Source: Marisa cornuarietis (taxonomy: Eukaryota > Mollusca > Gastropoda > Architaenioglossa > Ampullariidae). Taken from it: DNA of 64,000 nucleotides. Numbering within the stretch: position 1 is the stretch's first letter; the number at the start of each line of letters is the position of its first letter. The stretch covers positions 10,303,501 through 10,367,500 of the forward strand of contig SMMW01000001.1 in NCBI GenBank assembly GCA_004794655.1, given 5' to 3'. Positions 57,849-64,000 of the stretch are shown here, piece after piece. The position numbers and the translations under genes were made by a program. The notes beneath the pieces are model-generated. The model ran no database searches and was not told the origin of the DNA. It saw only the letters and a program-made list of their open reading frames with translations.

Positions 57849-58111
57849 GGGCCAGTTACACAACAAGTTTCTAAACCTTAAAACTGTTCTAAAGAAGCAA
57901 AATCTCTTCTTAGCCATTTTGATGCATTGCACAAGAACATACAAAAAATTGTACTGACAGAACGGAAAGTCAGACTTAAACAACTTTACCTTATTTAAAG
58001 CAGTTTTAGTTTTAAAAATTATAAAATTGTGGTGTGCACTTTAAACTAATTATCTAAATAGATTTAAGGCCTAAAAGTGTTTAAAATTAGAAATGTGTTG
58101 TGCAACTGGCC
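57849..58111. mobile_element. MITE copy C, in tandem with copy B
   Basis: Starts GGCCAGTTACACAACAAG, ends GTTGTGCAACTGGCC; shares one CCAG with copy B and is followed by CCAG (58112-58115). The two copies are near-identical over long blocks such as GACGGAAAGTCAGACTTAAA. Confidence 0.85.
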
Positions 58112-58115
58112 CCAG

Positions 58116-58744
58116 AAGTTTAATGAGTTAATGTACACTAAATGAATTTTAAGATTATTAGCCACTTAAAAAGTGTATCAATCAAAGTGACTTTTTTCAC
58201 ATTCAAAGGTTTGTTGATAATTTTACATTCAGATCCATCACAGAGGGTTTGTGGCTAAAATTTTATGTATAAAAAAAATCCCTTTTAGCAGCATAAAGAA
58301 AGATAAGAACAAGTCTCAGTTGTTCCTTTATATTATATTATATTATATTATTATTTTTAAATTTTTAGATGGCTCAGCTGTATTTCTTTAAAGCCTGGGA
58401 CATCACGGCAGGTTTTTAAAATGCTTAAATAAGAGGCCCAAAACCTACGTACCATTTATAATTTACCATGAAGTTACATATAATGCTAATAATATAACTC
58501 GATCGTGCTCTTACTGTAGCATTATAGTTAATGGCATGACAATTAGAAAACACTTGGACTGGGTCTCCAAAAGCCTAAAGATGGTTCTGTATAGGCTTGA
58601 TCTATAATTACACAAGAGCGCCTAATTTGCAGTGGTGGGTCAAAATGCATAGATATAAATTTAATATATATTTCGCACATTTAAAATATTTGTTGAGATA
58701 TTGCTAACATTTAAAGTTCATAATAGGTTCTATATTGGAGAATT
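58116..58744. other. Intergenic AT-rich stretch
   Basis: Between the NPHP1 and ACBD3 starts. Contains an (ATATT)n run at 58326-58351. Nothing else recognised. Confidence 0.5.
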
Positions 58745-58752
58745 CTCTTAAC

Positions 58753-59068
58753 GAATCCCAGACACTTAATCCCCGACACTTAATCCCCTAGACATTTAAT
58801 CCCCAGACACTTAATCCTCAAAATGAAATTTCAACTCAAGAAATTATGAAGTGAATGAAAAATTTAATTATGAAGTAAATGAAATATTTAATTCAAATTC
58901 AAATAACTATTTTCATGTAAACATCAAAATAAGTTTGATAATTAAAATAATACTTAACTTCAACATTTTTAACATTGGGGGCATTTTTGAGGATTAAGTG
59001 TCTGGGGATTAAATGTCTAGGGGATTAAGTGTCGGGGATGAATTCTGGGGATTAAGTGTCCGGTCACC
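58753..59068. mobile_element. Foldback-type MITE with 14-bp tandem units in inverted termini
   Basis: 316 bp flanked by a perfect 8-bp duplication CTCTTAAC (58745-58752; 59069-59076). The left arm (58760-58823) is four units of GACA(C/T)TTAATCCCC; the right arm (58985-59063) is the inverted equivalent with one extra unit. The AT-rich centre has no ORF. An 8-bp duplication suggests hAT mobilisation. Confidence 0.8.
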
Positions 59069-59076
59069 CTCTTAAC

Positions 59077-60044
59077 ATAAGAAAATGATATACTTTGTCC
59101 GAAATCTCGTTCACATTGGCTTTGCTAATTACTGTAGCAAATGCAAATAAACTGTGAGTTATAAGCAATCGCATATTTTGTTCTTGTCTGTGAGAGAACA
59201 CTGTTTTATGATTCAGAATGTTTGTTTGTAAAATGTTTTATTCGATGTTCTACATGTAGGCCTATATGTAATTTTATGTGAAATATATGAGCCCCTCCGA
59301 TTTTTAATTACACAAAAATTAAATATTTACGAAAGTTTGAAAATTAATTAAAAATACGTTGTAGGTCCGATTTTGAATATTTAATGTGATTTACAATTCT
59401 CAGAGAACACTTTTTTAATGGTGTGCTCATATACGTAAGTAAGTGTGATGTAAAAACCGATCGTTGGTCTAGGTTACTGAGAGCCAGCAAGTCAAAATGG
59501 CCCCAGACGCATCTCCCATCTACAAGGACAAAATCCAGTTAGTATTCCACCAGTGACAGCAAATTTATTTTCTTTAAATTGTAATGAAAATAGTGATAGG
59601 TGTTTTGAATCGTCACTATAGCAACAGTGAAACAGTCGAATCAGTTTCTTTGTTACAAGTTACAGGTATAGTAAATTAAAGGCTGTATTTTTAAGCTAAA
59701 CCCACACTTCTTTGTCGTTTGAGTATAAACGCAACAAAAATAATCATGATATTGAAGCGATAGCACCTTTCAGTAACGGCGACTGAGCGATCGAAAGTTA
59801 ACTGTCCTGTACGCAGGTTTTGATGACGTCACATAAAAACAACTGGATACAGTTTGATACCTGTGCGAAAAAACATTCGTAAATGATTTTTCTCATGTGA
59901 CATCAACGCTTAACCAATGGCTGCTGGTTGGAGTGCTGCAGTTAGATTCGTGTAACACAAACAAAATCGATGCATGCCACTCCCGACTGAAAACGAGGCA
60001 AACTCAGAAAAGAGTCGTTTCCTACGTGGCTAAGCATTGACAAC
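59077..60044. promoter_or_regulatory. Upstream region of the ACBD3-like gene
   Basis: No element or gene. The last ~550 bp are less AT-rich with several CpGs and a CCAATGG (59914-59920), consistent with a promoter for 60045. No TATA box evident. Confidence 0.35.
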
Positions 60045-60204
60045 ATGGCCGCTGTCGACTCGTTGGTAAATGGTGTCAGTAATTTGCAAGTAAATAGTTC
60101 ACATATTGATGAAGAAGGAAGTAATGATCAGACAAATGAATTTTCATCGCAGTGGGGGTTCCCCCTTGAAGACCTGTACAAGATTGCATTGAAATTTTTC
60201 AAAG
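60045..60204 (+). CDS. ACBD3: ACBD3 (GCP60)-like, first coding exon
   Basis: ACBD3 is a Golgi scaffold with an N-terminal acyl-CoA-binding domain; it binds giantin and PI4KB. This exon starts MAAVDSLVNGV, has an acidic low-complexity stretch, and ends WGFPLEDLYKIALKFFK followed by the donor GTATGA (phase 1). The WGF-x-LE(D/E)LY-x-(I/L)AL-(K/R)FFK block is the start of the acyl-CoA-binding domain in ACBD3 proteins, where EK-x-GKAFH would follow. Exon 2 was not found before the right edge; the intron holds an L2-like LINE. The gene is divergent from NPHP1, the start codons about 3.0 kb apart. Confidence 0.8.
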
Positions 60205-61034
60205 GTATGACTTTGTTGATCTCTTTCGCTGTCAAATGACGAACTAGAGTACAACTTGTCTAGAATTAAATCATGGTTTACTTAACCTGCTACTTGTGCT
60301 GCTGCTAGCATTATACTAGTTCTGAAATCAGCAGCTCAAGGTATACTGCACATTCAAACTTGTTCAGTGCTTTATAAAACCCCAACCACTTTTAACACAT
60401 TTTGTTGAATTGATAACAAAACCCATGTTCTGCTGTTGACAGTGTGCTACAGTAGCTTGTCGCAAAAAAGTTGAACCATAAAAGTATTGACCAATGCTAG
60501 AAATTAAAAGTTTTTTTTTGAGTTGCATCATTTCATAAGTGACATTGCGTTCGATATGGCAGGAGGATATAAACATGGGAGTCCAAACAATTAGACCAAG
60601 AACTCTATTGACCCATACTATTCAACAGTGATTTAAACAAAAAACTGTACCTTTGCTAAGTTCAAGTTGACCACACAAAGACTAAGGTAACCACTCCCAA
60701 AAGATAAATCGACCATTACTTTAACTCCTTAAACATCGATGACAAATTGCTACTCACTAAAAATTGCTAATGGAATCATGTGTTGTTAAAAAACCCACTC
60801 AATCTAAATAAGACAAAATTATTGTTTTTCAGCATAAATTTATCATTACATGCAGCCTAGATGACATTTTACTGATTAAAAATGGATTCTGGTGGCAAGA
60901 CAAATCTATACTAAAATATACAGAGAAGAAATTCAGAATTGCTCATATACAAAATCCTATCATTATTTCTTCTATTAAGAACATGCCGTTGTCTTTTTTT
61001 TATTCTTTGCTTTGGTGGTTTGTATAAAAGGTGA
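60205..61034. other. Intron 1 of the ACBD3-like gene
   Basis: No second exon or element recognised. Confidence 0.4.
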
Positions 61035-61699
61035 CTGGATGTTAAGAATAAGAATTTGTTTATTGGCCAAGTGACTCTGCACTTGGAATATGACTTGATG
61101 ATGGAAGAGACAGAACAAAAGAAAGAATAGTCAGGTCTATCCTATACATATGCACAGGCATACACACTGCCCTTCTTCCTCACCAGCTCTCTTTTCCACA
61201 CTCCCTTTCTATTACAGACACGGACATTGCTTTACAGGCTGCAAAAGGACACATTCAACTTGTATTGGTCCTGATATGAGCTATGGTGGAGTTCAGGAAG
61301 GCTATCGTTTCAGTGTAGAAAGTATATCTCAGCTCGGAAGTTCTGGCCCGGATGAGTCTATACCTGACCCCAGATGGCAGGAGACAGAACAGGCCGTTGG
61401 CCAGGTGGGAAGCATCCACCACAATCTTGTGCACCTTACACAGACTGTGCTGGGCATAGATTGTGCAGGGGATAGGTCACAGCCAATACATCGGCTAGCT
61501 GCATGCACCACCCGGTTGAGTAGGACTTTGTTTTTAGGCAGTACTGTTGTACCAGACGGGGTCAGAATATCAGTACCCTCTTTCATCACCTGATAGAACT
61601 GGACCAGACTGTCCCGTCTTATACCAAATTTCTTCTTATGGCGGAGAAAGTAAAGATGTTGCTGGGCCTTCTTGATTGTGGAAACCACCTTGACTTCCC

Positions 61700-61809
61700 A
61701 GCTCAGATCATTGGAGAAGATGGAACCCAGAGACCGAAAGTGGTTGAGTGCTCAAGCTCAGATCATTGGAGAGGATGGAACCCAGAGACCAAACGTGGTT
61801 GAGCTGCTC
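61700..61809. repeat. 55-bp tandem duplication in the L2-like LINE
   Basis: AGCTCAGATCATTGGAGAAG begins at 61700 and recurs with few changes at 61755. Confidence 0.9.
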
Positions 61810-62201
61810 AATCGCCTCGCTGTTGAGGGTAAGAGGCTTAATAGGACATCTGTTCCTGTGGAAATCAACTATCATCTCTTTGGTTTTAGATACATTGAGC
61901 TGCATACCGTAATCCCTGCACCAAGTCATTAGATGATTCACATTTTGGCAATACTCCGACTCGTTATTTGCGATGAGACCTGCCATCGTGGTTTATGGGA
62001 AAACTTCACCATCTTTATTGATCGGTGAGACACAGTCAGTAGTGAAAAGGCAGAACATAAATGGAGACAGGAACCAACGTTGTGGTGTGCCTGTGCTGAG
62101 CACCAGGATGTTGGAGAGGGGATTGTTGACTCTTACTCTTTGGGGATGGTGTGAGAGAAAGTAAAGGATCCAGAAGCACATGACTGGGAGAGTCTGAAAT
62201 G

Positions 62202-62626
62202 CAATGCTTAAAGGATCAATTTATTCAAAAAATGGAAACAATTAAGAACATGTCAGTTTTGTAATCTAGACAAGGTAGGTGATGAATTTTATTATATGTT
62301 TGTGTGTGCTCACCCTTTGTTAACTGTTTTATGGAAAGTACTGCTTCCAGTATATTTTGTGCATCATCCAAATCAATTTAAATTCCACCAGTTGATGAAT
62401 ATTAAATCCAGAAGTATACTTGTTCACTTAAGCAAATTTATTCAAACTGCATTATCACTGTTTAAGTAATCCCTCTCTCTCTCTCTCTATATATATATAT
62501 AGTTTTAGTATCATATATTCATCTGTATATTTTGCCATATTGTCATTATCTGCTGTGAGATTGTTATTGTGGGATTATTATATGATGTTATGGCTACAAA
62601 TGCCCTCAGGGCTTATAGCCAATCAA
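62202..62626 (+). mobile_element. LINE 3' fragment nested in the L2-like LINE
   Basis: Plus strand encodes KTCQFCNLDKVGDEFYYMFV, HPNQFKFHQLMNIKSRSIL and HLSKFIQTALSLF, a Cys-rich LINE C-terminus, then a 3' UTR ending GCCCTCAGGGCTTATAGCC. Flanked by TGAAATG (62195-62201; 62627-62633). Includes a (CT)n(TA)n run at 62470-62502. Confidence 0.75.
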
Positions 62627-64000
62627 TGAAATGTTTCAAAGGAACTCTGAGAGCTTATCAAAGAGTTTCAGTGGAATGATGGTGTTGAAGGCAGAGCTGT
62701 AGTCTACAAAGAGGAGGCGAGCATAGGAGCCAGGCGATTCAAGGTGATGTAGAGTAAAGTGAAGAGACAGAGAAACAGCATCATCCACTGACCAATTGGG
62801 CGGGTAGGCAAATCGAAGAGGGTCCAGGTTGCCTCCAGTGGAACGTAAAAGACATCTGAGAACCAGTCTTTCCTGAGCTTTTTATCACAACAGAAGTCAA
62901 GGCCACCAGTCTATAATCTTTCAGTAGTGTCACCCTGGTCTTCTTCAGGAAAGGGACAATGACAGATGCCTTAAAACAGCAGGGGATGAGGAGAGCTGGT
63001 CAGCGCAGTGCCTCAGTGTAGAAACAGACATGCTATCAGGGCCTGCTGCTTTCCTGCAGTTTTTCACCGGATTAGGTTGCATACTTCATGTTCATGTATA
63101 AGAAAGGGAGCTGGTAGTGAAAATGCAGGGGTGGTGGCTATCACTGGTGTGGTATTGTCCCAGTCAAATCAACCATAAATCTCATTCAGCCTATCAGGGA
63201 GGGTGGCGTTTCCCAGTATTGGATGGTATTGTCTTCGTGTAGTTGGCGATGGTGTACAGGCCATGCCACACAGTATGGGAGTTGCTGGACTGAAATTGAG
63301 ACTCGAGTTGACACTGGAAATCCCATTTTGCTCTGCAAATGGCTTTCTGCAAGTCATATTTGGCTCGCCAAAGGATGGTATCATTGCCGGACCTGTAAAC
63401 AGCGTTTTTTGCCTTCAGCTTAGCCTTGAGAGTGGCTGTGAACCATGACTTGTCGTTGGCCCAGGACTTGATGTCATGTATAGGAATGCAAAGTCCTTTG
63501 CAGAAAGTGATGTAGGACGTGATGACGTCTGTCTTTTCATGAATTTCGACACATTGGGCTGTCAGTGCATCCCAATCAGTGCAGGCACAACTTGCAGCTT
63601 ATCCATACCCACCTAGTTCTAGCACATGACGGCCCTCATCTGTGGCTTGGCCGACTTGAGACATTGGCGGTAGGATGGAAGTAGATAAACCATGGCATGA
63701 TCTGAGTGACCAAGAGGAGGGTGGTGTATGGCATGGTTGAGTGGTTGAAGTCTCTCATTACCAATATGAGGTAGTCTGGGAACTGGACATGAATGTCACA
63801 CGCACTTTTGGAGAGTGCATCAATTGCCATCGTTGCATAAACCTGCAGGGGGATGTACATGCCCATCTAGCACAAGGGAGCTAAACTCCCTTGGCAAGTA
63901 GAATGGTCACCAGCGTAGAGTTTTTGTTTCAATGTCACTGGAGCAGAGTTTGGACAGAACACTACAGTCCATACACCATCTGTTGTTTATAAGGAAACAC

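Larger units (their letters stand above)
61035..64000 (-). mobile_element. L2-like LINE, runs off the right edge
   Basis: Minus strand, right to left: endonuclease end VILVMRDFNHSTMPYTTLL region (63780), linker WAQDKSWFTATLKAKLKAKN (63430), KAAGPDSMSVSTLRHCADQL (63020), LLKDYRLVALTSVVIKS, an SAFNTIIPLKLFDKLSE block (62690), FLSHHPQRVRVNNPLSNILV and LSTGTPQR (62160-62080), YGMQLNVSKTKEMIVDFHRN (61900). It ends GGCCAATAAACAAATTCTTA (61035). Interrupted by a LINE at 62202-62626 and carrying a 55-bp tandem duplication (61700-61809). Confidence 0.83.

Overview
This is a gene-poor animal (metazoan) genomic window. It contains most of one large intron-rich gene, the first exon of a second gene, and many decayed transposable elements. 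The element mix (RTE-like, L2/CR1-like, Jockey-like and L1/Tx1-like LINEs, a Penelope remnant, tRNA-derived SINEs, mariner, pogo, hAT and piggyBac-like pieces) together with AT-rich introns suggests an invertebrate, plausibly a mollusc. That taxonomic placement is inference. No prokaryotic, CRISPR or organelle features were seen.

The main gene is on the minus strand: an orthologue of nephrocystin-1 (NPHP1), from its start codon at 56996 leftwards to at least 9313. I assembled 22 exons by eye. All have AG/GT borders and compatible phases, giving 599 codons plus one base. In order they encode an N-terminal coiled coil (residues ~1-120), a long acidic Glu/Asp tract (~130-270), an SH3 domain split over two exons (~283-336), and most of the nephrocystin homology region. 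The C-terminal part was not found and probably lies left of the window. A near-consensus RFX X-box lies about 50 bp upstream of the start codon, as expected for a ciliary gene. On the plus strand, about 3 kb upstream and divergent, the first coding exon of an ACBD3 (GCP60)-like gene begins at 60045; its later exons are outside the window.

Layout by region. 1-9300: SINE at the left edge, Penelope RT remnant (2.0-3.0 kb), LTR-like fragment, Jockey-like fragment, and a nearly full-length RTE-like LINE (5.0-8.3 kb). 9.3-15.7 kb: exons 22-18 around an L1/Tx1-like LINE that carries a foldback-like element with tandem-repeat termini (itself carrying an L2/CR1-like LINE) and a solo LTR. 16-31 kb: tandem repeats, mariner remnants, SINEs, a hAT-like repeat, exons 17-12, and an unidentified ORF split by a SINE. 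31.9-35 kb: a decayed full-length L2/CR1-like LINE split by a MITE. 36-43 kb: exons 11-6 and more LINE pieces. 43.7-46.4 kb: a second, 5'-truncated RTE-like copy. 46.7-57 kb: exons 5-1, LINE fragments, minisatellites and a pogo-like element. 57.6-59.1 kb: a tandem MITE pair and a second foldback-like element. 60-64 kb: ACBD3 exon 1 and an L2-like LINE running off the right edge.

No new enzymatic system was found. The most notable structures are two unrelated short elements whose terminal inverted repeats are arrays of 14-16 bp tandem units, each with a target-site duplication, and a multi-layer nested insertion whose successive duplications give the order of events.
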